Assembly (NCBI RefSeq): GCF_012931685.1
Contig: NZ_JABANC010000006.1
Coordinates: 1-64,000 of the forward strand
Source: Hanstruepera ponticola
Lineage (GTDB): Bacteria > Bacteroidota > Bacteroidia > Flavobacteriales > Flavobacteriaceae
Direction of reading: 5' to 3'
DNA length: 64,000 nucleotides
Positions 43,181 through 52,467 of this stretch are shown here, piece by piece (positions within the stretch are counted from its first letter, which is position 1; every line of letters begins with the position of its first letter). Below the pieces are notes generated by a model that worked only from the letters and a program-made list of their open reading frames with translations, made no database searches and had not been told where the DNA came from. A program made the translations under genes and the position numbers.

Positions 43181-43972
43181 TTACTTTATTTTATTGAGTG
43201 GAATTTCAGCTACTGCATTTTCAAGAGTTGCACTAGAGTTACCACCTTTAGGCTCAATAGTTATGCTTAAAGCTAGTGCATCTTCAGCATAAGGAATTTC
43301 CCTTAATTGTCTGTCTGTTTCACTTAAAATACCCAAACTAACCATTTTATCTTCAACTTCAGCCCAGATTTGATAACATTGCTCTTCTGGCAATTGTGGT
43401 AAAGAAACAACATCAATCATTGAGGTTTTTTCTTTTGGGTTAATGTAGGCAACAGTTTTTAAGTTTTTAGCTCTGTGGTTACCATTTATGATATACTTTT
43501 CGGTTTCAGGATTATTGAGTTGTTTAAACTGCTTCATAATCTCATCCAAACGTTTGTTATTTTTTGAAATATCATCTCGTAAATCAAAAATCTCGTCAAC
43601 AACTACTTGATTTTCGTGTGATAATTTTTGATTCATGTCGTAAAACTTGTAGGCAGTACCTGCAAATATTAATGCCGCAATACTAGCTGCAATACTATAT
43701 TTATACCATTTTTTTCTTGAACTGGTAATTGCAATTACAGGTTTTTCATCAAGTTCTTCCAAAATATTGTTTAAAAAGCCTTTTGGAGCTTCAATCGCAT
43801 TACTTTTTGCAACAATTTCTAGATTGTCTTGCAAGTCATTGTAAGCTTTTTGTATTTCGGGATACTTCGAAATGTAAGATTCTACCAATACAGTTTCAGA
43901 TGTATTGGTTTCACCTAGTAGATATTTTTCTAAAAGGTCAGAATTTAATATTGTAGTTATTTTATCATTCAT
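43181..43972 (-). CDS. Anti-sigma factor (RskA/anti-sigma-K type)
   Basis: This 263-residue protein has an N-terminal cytosolic helical segment (LLEKYLLGETNTSETVLVES, like an anti-sigma domain without the zinc motif), a membrane span at about 90-110 (YSIAASIAALIFAGTAYKFY) and a periplasmic coiled coil. The C-terminal RskA domain has SLPQLPEEQCYQIWAEVED and ALALSITIEPKGG. It should hold the upstream ECF sigma factor at the membrane until an envelope signal releases it. Its start overlaps the sigma gene by 4 bp. Confidence 0.9.
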   Translation of the reverse strand: MNDKITTILNSDLLEKYLLGETNTSETVLVESYISKYPEIQKAYNDLQDNLEIVAKSNAIEAPKGFLNNILEELDEKPVIAITSSRKKWYKYSIAASIAALIFAGTAYKFYDMNQKLSHENQVVVDEIFDLRDDISKNNKRLDEIMKQFKQLNNPETEKYIINGNHRAKNLKTVAYINPKEKTSMIDVVSLPQLPEEQCYQIWAEVEDKMVSLGILSETDRQLREIPYAEDALALSITIEPKGGNSSATLENAVAEIPLNKIK

Positions 43973-44514
43973 GACTGTTTTAATTCTGGGTCGTAAATCT
44001 TTTTAAGTTCACGAAGCCCAATTTTTAATCTCGATTTTATAGTGCCCAACGGAATTTCTAGTTCATCACTGGCTTCTTGCTGGGTCATGCCCTCAAAAAA
44101 GAGAGCATTGATAACAATCTGATATTTTTCATCCAAGGTGTTTAAATGCTTTTTTATGTCAAGCACATCTTGGTTTAAACTATCCGCTGTTAATTTATAT
44201 ACGTTTGAACTTTCTATTTGGATTTCTTTACTTGACTTATTATTGTATGATCGAACTTTATCAATTGCCGTGTTATAAGCAATCCGGTAAAGCCAAGTAA
44301 ATAGTTTAGCTTTTGAGGCATCATAAGATTTTGCTTTTTTCCATACTTTAATAAAGGTTTCTTGCAAAGCATCCTGTGCCAAATCTTCATCAGTTAAAAC
44401 CTTGGAAATAACACCATAAAGTGAATCGGCATAGTTTTCATACAGTAATGAAATAGCCCTTTTGTCACTTTTTTCTAGTAAGCTAACTATCTGTTTTTCA
44501 ATTAGTGTGCTCAA
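43969..44514 (-). CDS. RNA polymerase ECF sigma factor (SigK-like)
   Basis: This 181-residue sigma factor has region 2 (LYENYADSLYGVISKVL, DEDLAQDALQETFIKVWKK, KLFTWLYRIAYNTAIDKVRS) and region 4 (YQIVINALFFEGMTQQEAS, then LGTIKSRLKIGLREL). It pairs with the RskA-type anti-sigma that starts 4 bp before its stop. The start is TTG at 44514; no nearby ATG is in frame. A TAACTTTG box lies at 44556-44563. Confidence 0.9.
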   Translation of the reverse strand: MSTLIEKQIVSLLEKSDKRAISLLYENYADSLYGVISKVLTDEDLAQDALQETFIKVWKKAKSYDASKAKLFTWLYRIAYNTAIDKVRSYNNKSSKEIQIESSNVYKLTADSLNQDVLDIKKHLNTLDEKYQIVINALFFEGMTQQEASDELEIPLGTIKSRLKIGLRELKKIYDPELKQS

Positions 44515-44555
44515 GTATATATAAGGTATAGGTTAGTTTAATTGTTTAATAACGC

Positions 44556-44563
44556 CAAAGTTA
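44556..44563 (-). promoter_or_regulatory. TAACTTTG -7 box before the sigma/anti-sigma pair
   Basis: The minus-strand TAACTTTG matches TAnnTTTG and ends 41 nt before the TTG start at 44514. Confidence 0.4.
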
Positions 44564-44578
44564 TTAATTTCTTATTAT

Positions 44579-45592
44579 TTAAATAATATTAACTTCAGCT
44601 TCAATTTCAATACCAAAAATACGTAAAATGGTATTTTGAATTAATTTTGAGAGATTTAAAATGTCATCACCCGTGGCACCTCCATAATTTACTAAAACAA
44701 GAGCTTGTTTTTTATGAACACCATAATTGTCAAATCGCTTTCCTTTAAAACCAGCTTTTTCAATTAGCCAACCAGCTGGCACTTTTATTTCATTTTCTGA
44801 AACAATGTAAATTGGAATATCTTCAAATTTTTCAGCTAATTTTTGAAATGTCAATTTATCAATTACAGGATTTTTAAAAAAACTACCGCTGTTACCAATA
44901 TCTTTTGGATCAGGTAGTTTGCTTTTTCTGATAGCTACAACGGCTTTTGAAATATCCTGAATAGTGGGATTTGTTATTTCCATATGGTCCAATTCGTTTT
45001 GAATTGTACCATATGATGTGTGCAATACATGTGCTCTTTTTGTGAGTTTAAAAGTGACACTGCAAATAATATAGGTTCCTTTTAGTTCTTGTTTAAATAT
45101 TGAATTTCTGTAATCAAAATGGCATTCTGATTTAGTAAATGTTTTTATTTCTCTTGAAAATACGTTGAGTGCTTCGCAGGAAACAAAGTGGTCTTTGAGT
45201 TCAACACCATAGGCACCGATATTTTGTATTGGTGCAGTTCCTGCATTACCTGGAATGAGCGATAAGTTCTCTAAACCACCAAAATCATGCTCAAGGCACC
45301 AACAAACAAAATCGTGCCAATTCTCACCAGCTTTTACATTGATTATTACGTGATCTTCATCGTCAGAGACAATGGATATCCCTTTGAGATTAACGTGAAC
45401 GACCAGCGCATTAATGTCTTGTGTAAGCAACATATTGCTGCCGCCACCTAGAATAAATATATCTGAATTCTCTTCAAGTTTTAAAACCTCCAATAATTCA
45501 TTGATACTCGTTACAGATATAAAATGCTTGGCTTTTACATCTATGCCAAATGTGTTATAAGATTTTAAAGATATGTCGTGTTGTATTTTCAC
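44579..45592 (-). CDS. murB: UDP-N-acetylenolpyruvoylglucosamine reductase
   Basis: This 337-residue FAD enzyme makes UDP-MurNAc for peptidoglycan. Markers are FILGGGSNMLL (FAD site), SLIPGNAGTAPIQNIGAYG, FDYRNSIFK and the catalytic Ser in GNSGSFFKNPV. PAGWLIEKAGFKGKRF follows. It is the E. coli-like long form. The start is GTG at 45592, overlapping the TAG of the aminotransferase gene by one base. Confidence 0.95.
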   Translation of the reverse strand: MKIQHDISLKSYNTFGIDVKAKHFISVTSINELLEVLKLEENSDIFILGGGSNMLLTQDINALVVHVNLKGISIVSDDEDHVIINVKAGENWHDFVCWCLEHDFGGLENLSLIPGNAGTAPIQNIGAYGVELKDHFVSCEALNVFSREIKTFTKSECHFDYRNSIFKQELKGTYIICSVTFKLTKRAHVLHTSYGTIQNELDHMEITNPTIQDISKAVVAIRKSKLPDPKDIGNSGSFFKNPVIDKLTFQKLAEKFEDIPIYIVSENEIKVPAGWLIEKAGFKGKRFDNYGVHKKQALVLVNYGGATGDDILNLSKLIQNTILRIFGIEIEAEVNII

Positions 45593-46782
45593 TAATCCTT
45601 ATAAACTTTTAGAGCTTCTTTTAAAATATTAACGGCTTTAATTAAACTATCTTTTTGCAATACATAAGCTATACGAATTTGATTTAGCCCTACATTAGGA
45701 GATGAATAGAAGCCTGCAGCTGGAGCAACCATAACCGTTTCACCATCAACATCAAAACTTTCTAAAAGCCATTGCGCAAAATTATCTGAATTTTTTACCG
45801 GTAATTCAACAATACAATAAAAAGCACCTTTAGGTTTGGCAACTTTGACACCTTCAATTTTTTCCAATTCAGAAATTAATATATTTCTTCTTTCAACATA
45901 TTCTGAAATGACATTATCAAAATAGCTTTGAGGTGTTTGCAATGCTGCTTCACTAGCAATTTGAGCCAATGTTGGCGGACTTAATCGCGCTTGGGCAAAT
46001 TTCAACGCGGTAGAAATTACAGTCTTATTTTTGGAAACCAAACAACCAATTCTAGCACCACACATACTATAACGTTTTGATACAGAGTCAATCATGATAG
46101 CATGTTCATCCAAACCTTCCTCTTGCATAATAGAGTAGTGGAATACGCCATCATAAGCAAACTCTCTATAGACTTCATCAGCAATTAAAAATAAGTCATG
46201 CTTTTTTACAATTTGAGCTAATTTTTTGATTTCTTCTTTTGAATATAAATATCCTGTCGGGTTTCCTGGATTACAGATTAAAATAGCCTTTGTTTTTGGT
46301 GTGATAAGTTTTTCAAACTCTTCAATAGGAGGTAAAGCAAAATTATCTTCAATTTTTGATATAACAGGCACTATGTTAACGCCTGAGGCAGTTGAAAAAC
46401 CATTGTAATTGGCATAGAATGGTTCAGGTATAATAATTTCATCATCTGTGTCCATAACACTACCAAAGGCAAATAGTAGCGCTTCGCTACCACCTGTAGT
46501 AACTATTATATCTTCTTTGTTAACCTGAATTTGATGCTTATTGTAATAATCAGCAATTTTTTGACGATACTCATCTGAACCTTCAGATCTCGTGTAAGCT
46601 AAAATATCAAGAGAATTTATTTTAACAGCATCCAAAGCTACTTCTGGAGTTTTAATATCTGGTTGTCCAATATTTAAATGGTAAACAGTTTTTCCTTGTT
46701 TATATGCCATTTCAGCATAAGGTACTAACTTTCTGATTGGAGATTGCGGCATGGATTCTCCTTTTCTTGATATTCTAGGCAT
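45592..46782 (-). CDS. PLP-dependent aminotransferase, class I (aspartate-type)
   Basis: This 396-residue fold-type I aminotransferase has the PLP Lys in SVSKRYSMCGARIGCLVS, the NPTG motif in LICNPGNPTGYLY and the cofactor-binding Asp/Tyr in LIADEVYREFAYDG. The C-terminal substrate Arg is in LNQIRIAYVL. The most likely activity is aspartate or broad amino-acid transamination; sequence alone does not fix the donor. It forms an operon with murB (one-base overlap). Confidence 0.88.
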   Translation of the reverse strand: MPRISRKGESMPQSPIRKLVPYAEMAYKQGKTVYHLNIGQPDIKTPEVALDAVKINSLDILAYTRSEGSDEYRQKIADYYNKHQIQVNKEDIIVTTGGSEALLFAFGSVMDTDDEIIIPEPFYANYNGFSTASGVNIVPVISKIEDNFALPPIEEFEKLITPKTKAILICNPGNPTGYLYSKEEIKKLAQIVKKHDLFLIADEVYREFAYDGVFHYSIMQEEGLDEHAIMIDSVSKRYSMCGARIGCLVSKNKTVISTALKFAQARLSPPTLAQIASEAALQTPQSYFDNVISEYVERRNILISELEKIEGVKVAKPKGAFYCIVELPVKNSDNFAQWLLESFDVDGETVMVAPAAGFYSSPNVGLNQIRIAYVLQKDSLIKAVNILKEALKVYKD

Positions 46783-46902
46783 GTCTTTTAATTTGGCGGT
46801 AAAGTTCTTAAAAATAATCTTAATTTAATTGTTAAAACAGCCCTATTTGGCAATTGTATCAACTTTTTTTCGTATTTTAATTAATCGTTAGCTTCTAAAA
46901 GA

Positions 46903-48249
46903 ATGAACCGTTGGGTATCTATATTGTTTTTTTTATTAATGATTACAGGTCATTTTACCTATTCTCAAGGTAACCGTTTTGCTTTACCGAGCAATATGGA
47001 TTCTGATAAAATACCGTTTCAACTAATCAATAATTTAATTATTATTCCTGTTGAAGTCAATAATGTTGAACTATCTTTTATTCTTGATAGCGGTGTTAAT
47101 AAGCCGATTTTATTTAATATTCTTGATGGTTTTGATATTATAGATGAGCAGACTAAGGAAACTATTTATTTAAAAGGATTGGGAGAAGGTGAAGTTGTTG
47201 AAGCTGTAAAGTCTAAAAACAATATCTTTAAAATTGGTGATGCTGTAAAGTTCAATCAAACTATTTATGCCGTTTATAATACAGGTTTGGATTATGCACC
47301 TAAATTGGGTATGCCCATTCACGGAATAATAGGATACGACTTGTTCAAGGATTTTGTTGTTGAAATTAATTATGCCAAGAAACATTTAAAAATCATCAAG
47401 CATGCTGATTATAAAGAAAGGCTTTGCAATAAATGTGAAAAACATTCTTTGCGATTTTTTAACAACAAACCTTATTTAAAAGCTGAAGTTACTCTTGAAG
47501 ATAAGAATATTCCAATAAATGTATTGATTGATACTGGCGCAAGTGATGCCTTATGGCTGTTTGAGGATGAGTCTAAAGACATTGTTTCTACCGATAATTA
47601 CTTTGAAGATTTTTTGGGTTATGGATTGAGCGGAAGTCTTTATGGTAAACGATCAAAAGTTGAAAGTTTGTCTATAGGCGCATTTCAATTCAATGAATCA
47701 TTGGTTGCTTTTCCAGAAGGTTCATCGATTGAGACCTTAAGACGAATAAAGGATAGAAATGGAACTGTAGGAGCTGAAATACTAAAACGATTCAATATCA
47801 CTTTTAATTATAAAGAAGAAAGTGTCATTTTAAAGAAAAATAACTTTTTTAGAAAGGAATTTAAGTACAATAAAAGTGGAATAGATTTAGAACACAATGG
47901 CTTTAGGGTAGTTAAAGATTATTACTATACTTTAGACAATGGTAGATTACATTTTAATATCGATGTTTCTGAATATATAACTAATATTCCTTCGTCCGAA
48001 AACTATAGGTTGGATGTAAAACCAGCATTTCAAGTTGTAAAGTTGAGAGAGAATAGCCCAGCAAAAAATATTGGAATAGAGCTAGGTGATATTATATTGG
48101 AGGTTAATGGTAAAGATGTTAAGGATTATACACTCCAACATGTGATTGATATTTTGAGTGGAAAAGATGGCAAGAAAATAAGGCTATTAATTGAAAGGCA
48201 AAATAAGATTTTTGAATATAAATTTCAGCTTAAAGATATGCTCAAATAA
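46903..48249 (+). CDS. Secreted retropepsin-like aspartyl protease with PDZ domain
   Basis: This 448-residue protein has a signal peptide (LFFLLMITGHFTYSQ). Two retropepsin-like halves follow, the first with FILDSGVNKPIL and the second with VLIDTGASDALWLF. Each thus carries the DSG/DTG catalytic motif expected for a two-lobed protease. FGAEILKRFN-like spacing is kept (VGAEILKRFN). A C-terminal PDZ domain (about 365-445) has LRENSPAKNIGIELGDIILE. It should act in the envelope; the substrate is unknown. A terminator follows at once. Confidence 0.88.
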   Translation: MNRWVSILFFLLMITGHFTYSQGNRFALPSNMDSDKIPFQLINNLIIIPVEVNNVELSFILDSGVNKPILFNILDGFDIIDEQTKETIYLKGLGEGEVVEAVKSKNNIFKIGDAVKFNQTIYAVYNTGLDYAPKLGMPIHGIIGYDLFKDFVVEINYAKKHLKIIKHADYKERLCNKCEKHSLRFFNNKPYLKAEVTLEDKNIPINVLIDTGASDALWLFEDESKDIVSTDNYFEDFLGYGLSGSLYGKRSKVESLSIGAFQFNESLVAFPEGSSIETLRRIKDRNGTVGAEILKRFNITFNYKEESVILKKNNFFRKEFKYNKSGIDLEHNGFRVVKDYYYTLDNGRLHFNIDVSEYITNIPSSENYRLDVKPAFQVVKLRENSPAKNIGIELGDIILEVNGKDVKDYTLQHVIDILSGKDGKKIRLLIERQNKIFEYKFQLKDMLK

Positions 48250-48277
48250 AAAACCCTTGAATTTTCAAGGGTTTTTT
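48248..48277. terminator. Bidirectional terminator
   Basis: The 13-bp stem AAAAAACCCTTGA / TCAAGGGTTTTTT with loop ATTT overlaps the stop codon of the aspartyl protease gene. It ends 21 bp before the stop of the convergent DUF1573 gene. The A and T tails allow use on both strands. Confidence 0.9.
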
Positions 48278-48298
48278 ATTTTATATTAGGAGCTAGAA

Positions 48299-48724
48299 TT
48301 ATTTGCTCATCACGCTCTTATCTTTTTTCTCAAGAACACTCGTTTTGCTTGGGTCAATTACTTCACCCTTAATCTTTAGAGCAATCGTTGGTGTATCTGC
48401 ATTAGACATTACAGTGATAGTTTTTCTAATTGGCATAACACGATTTGTGTCATATTTCACTTGAATTTCACCTGTTTCACCTGGTGCAATTGGGCCATCT
48501 GGTTTTTTAGGAACTGTACAACCACAGCTAGATTTCACATTAGAAATAATTAGTGGTGCATTCCCAGTATTTGTAAATTCAAAAACTCTTACGCCATCAG
48601 CTCCTTTTTCAATGGTACCGTAATCAATAGTGGTGTCCTTAAATTCAATCTTTGCAACTTTTTCTTGCGCATTTACTGAAAAGCCTATCAATCCGATAAA
48701 CAATATGGTAATTAAATGTTTCAT
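48299..48724 (-). CDS. DUF1573 secreted protein
   Basis: This 141-residue protein has a signal peptide (ITILFIGLIGFSVNAQE) and a single DUF1573 immunoglobulin-like domain: FKDTTIDYGTIEKGADG, FEFTNTGNAPLIISNVKSSC, GCTVPKKPDGPIAPGE and IQVKYDTN. The paired SSCGCTVPKKP Cys are typical. The role is unknown but many Bacteroidota carry several copies. It is monocistronic. Confidence 0.88.
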   Translation of the reverse strand: MKHLITILFIGLIGFSVNAQEKVAKIEFKDTTIDYGTIEKGADGVRVFEFTNTGNAPLIISNVKSSCGCTVPKKPDGPIAPGETGEIQVKYDTNRVMPIRKTITVMSNADTPTIALKIKGEVIDPSKTSVLEKKDKSVMSK

Positions 48725-48872
48725 AATATATTAATTTAATTCAGTGGTAAACATAGTCACTTTTTATACATTCTACAAAATTTTTAGACGTAATGCACAC
48801 CCATAAATATATTTTACTTAAACAAATGTACATATAACATTCATATAATTTTATATAAAAAAGAAATATAAG

Positions 48873-48880
48873 TACTTTTG
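48873..48880 (+). promoter_or_regulatory. TACTTTTG -7 box for valS
   Basis: TACTTTTG is a full TAnnTTTG match and ends 30 nt before the ATG at 48911. It overlaps an upstream TTG codon, which argues against that codon as the valS start. Confidence 0.5.
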
Positions 48881-48910
48881 CCTGTTGTATTTCAAAAACT
48901 ATTCCAAAGT

Positions 48911-51565
48911 ATGCAAATTCCATCAAAATATGATGCCAATCAAGTAGAAGGTAAGTGGTATGATTACTGGATGAAACATAATTATTTTCATTCAAAACCT
49001 GATAACAGAGAACCTTACACAATTGTTATTCCGCCTCCTAATGTCACAGGAGTCTTGCATATGGGACATATGTTGAATAATACTATTCAAGATGTTTTAA
49101 TTCGTCGTGCACGCCTACAAGGCAAAAATGCTTGTTGGGTTCCAGGTACCGATCATGCATCTATTGCTACAGAAGCTAAAGTAGTTGCTAAATTAAAAGA
49201 GCAAGGAATTGATAAAAACGACTTATCACGTGAAGAGTTTTTAAAACATGCTTGGGATTGGACACATGAATATGGAGGAGTTATATTAGAACAACTTAAA
49301 AAACTAGGTTGTTCGTGTGATTGGGATAGAACCAAATTTACAATGGATGACGATATGTCAGAAGCAGTCATTCAGGTTTTTGTTGACTTATACAATAAAG
49401 GTATGATTTATCGTGGTTATCGTATGGTGAATTGGGATCCTGAAGCCAAAACAACACTTTCTGACGAAGAAGTTGAATATATTGAGAAGCAAGGTAAACT
49501 TTACTACATAAATTATCAAGTTGAAGGAAGTGATCAATCATTAACAATAGCTACAACAAGACCTGAAACCATTTTGGGTGATACAGCAATTTGTATTAAT
49601 CCTAATGATGAAAGACATTTCAGTTTAAAAGGTAAAAGGGCGATTGTGCCCATTAATGGTCGAATTATTCCAATTATTGAAGATGAATATGTAGATGTTG
49701 AATTCGGAACAGGATGCTTAAAAGTGACTCCAGCTCACGATGAAAACGATAAAGTTCTTGGCGATAAGCACAATTTAGAAGTCATAGACATCTTTAATGA
49801 AGATGCAACACTAAATAGTTATGGCTTGCATTACGAAGGAAAAGACCGTTTTGTAGTGCGTAAGGAAATTGTAAAGGAGTTAGAAGAAAACGGTCATATT
49901 CTTAAAATTGAAGATTATACTAATCGCGTTGGTATTTCAGAACGTACCAAAGCCATAATAGAACCGAGACTATCTGATCAATGGTTCTTAAAAATGGAAG
50001 AATTGGTGAAACCAGCCATTGAAGCTGTTTTAGGTGATGATCCGGATATTAAATTATTTCCTAAAAAATTTGAAAACACGTATAGACATTGGATGGAAAA
50101 TATCCGTGATTGGAATATTTCCCGTCAATTACTTTGGGGCCAACAAATTCCAGCATACTACTATGGTGATGGTAAGGAAGATTTTGTAGTAGCAGAAACT
50201 AAAGAAGAAGCATTAAAATTAGCACAAGAAAAAGTAAATGTCACCTCGAGCGGAGTCGAGAGGTCTTTGACACAAGATGATTTAAAACAAGATTCAGATG
50301 CTCTTGACACGTGGTTTTCGTCATGGTTATGGCCAATGAGTGTGTTTGATGGTATTCGTAATCCTGAAAACGAAGAAATAAAATACTACTATCCAACAAA
50401 CGATTTAGTAACTGGTCCAGATATCTTATTCTTTTGGGTTGCCAGAATGATAATAGCTGGATATGAATATAAAGGTGAAAAACCTTTTGAAAATGTTTAT
50501 TTAACAGGATTGGTTCGTGATAAGCAACGTCGTAAAATGAGTAAGTCATTAGGGAATTCTCCTGATGCCTTAAAACTTATTGAAGATTACGGCGCAGATG
50601 GTGTTCGTGTTGGATTGTTATTAAGCTCTGCTGCCGGAAATGACCTTATGTTCGATGAAGCACTTTGTAATCAAGGAAAAGGTTTTGCTAATAAAATTTG
50701 GAATGCATTCCGTTTAGTGAAAGGTTGGGAGGTAAGTGAAAACATAAAACAGCCTGAATCCAGTAAAGTAGCTTTAGAATGGTTTGACGCTAAATTTCAA
50801 GAGACTTTAGCAGAAATTGAGGACCATTATAGTAAATATCGGCTGTCAGATGCTTTAATGGCAACTTACAAATTAATTTGGGATGATTTTGCATCGTGGT
50901 TATTGGAAATAGTCAAGCCAGAATACCAAAAACCAATAGATGCTAAAACATTACAAGGTGTTATCAATCACTTTGAGAATATCTTAAAAATATTGCACCC
51001 GTTTATGCCTTTCTTAACCGAAGAAATTTGGCAATTTATGGAAGAAAGGCAGCCAGAAGAAGCGCTTATAGTTGCTACTTGGCCAAAGAAAAAATCTGTA
51101 AATAAGGAGTTGATTTCTGGATTTAGTTTCACACAAGAAGTGGTTTCGGGTATTCGAAATATTAGAAAGGAAAAGAACATTTCGTTTAAGGATAGCATCG
51201 ATTTTTCAGTTATAAACAATGAAAATAAATCATCAGATTTCGATGAGGTCATTAAGAAACTTGGAAACATAAAAGTTTTAGAATATGTTTCTGAAACCGT
51301 AGATGGCGCATTGACTTTCAGAGTGAAGTCCAATGAGTATTTTATTCCTATCTCTGGAGCTATAAATCTTGAAGAAGAAATCAAAAAGCTTACGGAAGAA
51401 TTAAATTATACCGAAGGATTCCTGAAATCAGTTCAGAAAAAATTATCAAATGAACGTTTTGTTTCTGGGGCACCAGAGCAAGTTGTAGCAAGTGAGAAGA
51501 AAAAAGAAGCCGATGCTTTAGCTAAAATTGAAACGTTAAAAGCGAGTTTGGCTAGCCTGCAATAA
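48911..51565 (+). CDS. valS: Valyl-tRNA synthetase
   Basis: This 884-residue class I synthetase has the HIGH box as [16 protein letters not shown] and the KMSKS box as [13 protein letters not shown]. The editing domain ([30 protein letters not shown]), the anticodon-binding region and a C-terminal coiled-coil arm are all present. ATG 48911 (MQIPSKYD) is the start; a longer frame from TTG 48878 is not credible. Residues about 444-452 (VTSSGVERS), just before [13 protein letters not shown], are encoded by a palindromic repeat. The endonuclease gene overlaps the stop by one base. Confidence 0.97.
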   Translation: MQIPSKYDANQVEGKWYDYWMKHNYFHSKPDNREPYTIVIPPPNVTGVLHMGHMLNNTIQDVLIRRARLQGKNACWVPGTDHASIATEAKVVAKLKEQGIDKNDLSREEFLKHAWDWTHEYGGVILEQLKKLGCSCDWDRTKFTMDDDMSEAVIQVFVDLYNKGMIYRGYRMVNWDPEAKTTLSDEEVEYIEKQGKLYYINYQVEGSDQSLTIATTRPETILGDTAICINPNDERHFSLKGKRAIVPINGRIIPIIEDEYVDVEFGTGCLKVTPAHDENDKVLGDKHNLEVIDIFNEDATLNSYGLHYEGKDRFVVRKEIVKELEENGHILKIEDYTNRVGISERTKAIIEPRLSDQWFLKMEELVKPAIEAVLGDDPDIKLFPKKFENTYRHWMENIRDWNISRQLLWGQQIPAYYYGDGKEDFVVAETKEEALKLAQEKVNVTSSGVERSLTQDDLKQDSDALDTWFSSWLWPMSVFDGIRNPENEEIKYYYPTNDLVTGPDILFFWVARMIIAGYEYKGEKPFENVYLTGLVRDKQRRKMSKSLGNSPDALKLIEDYGADGVRVGLLLSSAAGNDLMFDEALCNQGKGFANKIWNAFRLVKGWEVSENIKQPESSKVALEWFDAKFQETLAEIEDHYSKYRLSDALMATYKLIWDDFASWLLEIVKPEYQKPIDAKTLQGVINHFENILKILHPFMPFLTEEIWQFMEERQPEEALIVATWPKKKSVNKELISGFSFTQEVVSGIRNIRKEKNISFKDSIDFSVINNENKSSDFDEVIKKLGNIKVLEYVSETVDGALTFRVKSNEYFIPISGAINLEEEIKKLTEELNYTEGFLKSVQKKLSNERFVSGAPEQVVASEKKKEADALAKIETLKASLASLQ
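50239..50264 (+). repeat. Palindromic repeat, copy D, inside valS
   Basis: This 26-bp copy has TGTCA, then outer stem ACCTC/GAGGT around GAGCGGAGTCGA. It is in frame within valS and adds a short Ser/Thr-rich loop. Its stem bases are exchanged relative to copies A and C but still pair. Confidence 0.85.
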
Positions 51566-52371
51566 TGAGTAAGCGGACTATATATTCTATCGTAGCTATT
51601 GTTTTAGTAATTGGTATATATAGTTTCGAGTATTTTCTAGATAAAAACGAAAAAGATACTATTGTAGAGCAAGGCAAATTGCCAAAGAATCCTACAATTA
51701 CATTTTTTCTACCAACAAGTACTACAGGTCAAATAGTGCATCATAAAGGGTATTCGTTGAGTTATAGCGAACCTCATGAACAAGCAGAGTGGGTCGCTTA
51801 TGAATTAAAAAAAGAACACCTTTCCAATTCGAATTTTAAGAGACCTTATTTTGAAATAGATAAAGCAGTAAAAACGGGTGCAGCTAGTTGGCGAAACTAC
51901 AAGAATTCAGGTTTTGATAGAGGTCATTTGTGTCCTGCAGGCGACAGAAAATATAGTAAACAAGCTCATGATGAAACGTTTTTAACTAGTAATATTAGCC
52001 CTCAAAAACATGAATTCAATTCAGGGGTTTGGAATACTTTAGAACAAAAAGTACGCTATTGGGCTAATCGATATGATGGTGTTTTTGTGGTTACAGGTGG
52101 TGTTTTAAAAGGAAATTTGAAAACAATTGGTAATGAAGATGTATCTGTGCCCAATCAGTTTTATAAAGTTGTACTGGATTATAATTCAGGCAATCCAAAG
52201 GTGTTAGCCTTTATAATGCCGCATAAAAATTCAGATAAGCCCTTATATGAATTTGTAGTTTCGGTTGATGAGGTTGAAGCGCTTACAGAAATTGATTTTT
52301 TTCCAGAAATGGATGATGAAATAGAAAATATAGTTGAATCTACAATAAATTATAAGAATTGGGTTTTCTAG
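51565..52371 (+). CDS. Membrane-anchored DNA/RNA non-specific endonuclease
   Basis: This 268-residue protein has an N-terminal membrane helix (IYSIVAIVLVIGIYSFEYF) and a NUC1/EndoG-type nuclease domain. The active-site DRGH motif is in NSGFDRGHLCPAGDRKYS, and the Mg-binding Asn is in NISPQKHEFNSGVWNTLE. VFVVTGGVL is typical of the fold. It should degrade nucleic acid outside the cytoplasm, perhaps for phosphorus or nucleotide scavenging. It is translationally coupled to valS (TAATG), which is odd for its function. Confidence 0.9.
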   Translation: MSKRTIYSIVAIVLVIGIYSFEYFLDKNEKDTIVEQGKLPKNPTITFFLPTSTTGQIVHHKGYSLSYSEPHEQAEWVAYELKKEHLSNSNFKRPYFEIDKAVKTGAASWRNYKNSGFDRGHLCPAGDRKYSKQAHDETFLTSNISPQKHEFNSGVWNTLEQKVRYWANRYDGVFVVTGGVLKGNLKTIGNEDVSVPNQFYKVVLDYNSGNPKVLAFIMPHKNSDKPLYEFVVSVDEVEALTEIDFFPEMDDEIENIVESTINYKNWVF

Positions 52372-52387
52372 TTTAATAAAAACAAAT

Positions 52388-52421
52388 TTGTCAAAATGTT
52401 AGCTAGCTAACATTTTGACAA
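52388..52421. repeat. Perfect 34-bp palindrome without loop
   Basis: The left half TTGTCAAAATGTTAGC is followed by TA and by its exact reverse complement, centred between 52404 and 52405. It lies in the 96-bp gap between the endonuclease gene and the T9SS repeat gene. TGTTTTC follows, so it may act as a terminator of the valS unit. Its lack of a loop also fits a protein-binding dyad. Confidence 0.8.
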
Positions 52422-52467
52422 TGTTTTCAAGTTTAATTTAGCTTTTCAATAATAAAAATCTACAAAA

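Noticed and set aside
42887-46782. Horizontal acquisition of the sigma-factor region
   Set aside because: Base composition and promoter boxes match the surroundings, and no repeats, integrase or tRNA border it.
48878-48910. Longer valS starting at TTG 48878
   Set aside because: The added 11 residues are outside the family and the TTG is the end of the TACTTTTG promoter box.
48741-49022. Minus-strand open frame over the valS promoter
   Set aside because: It runs antisense into the start of valS, has no recognisable domain and no promoter.
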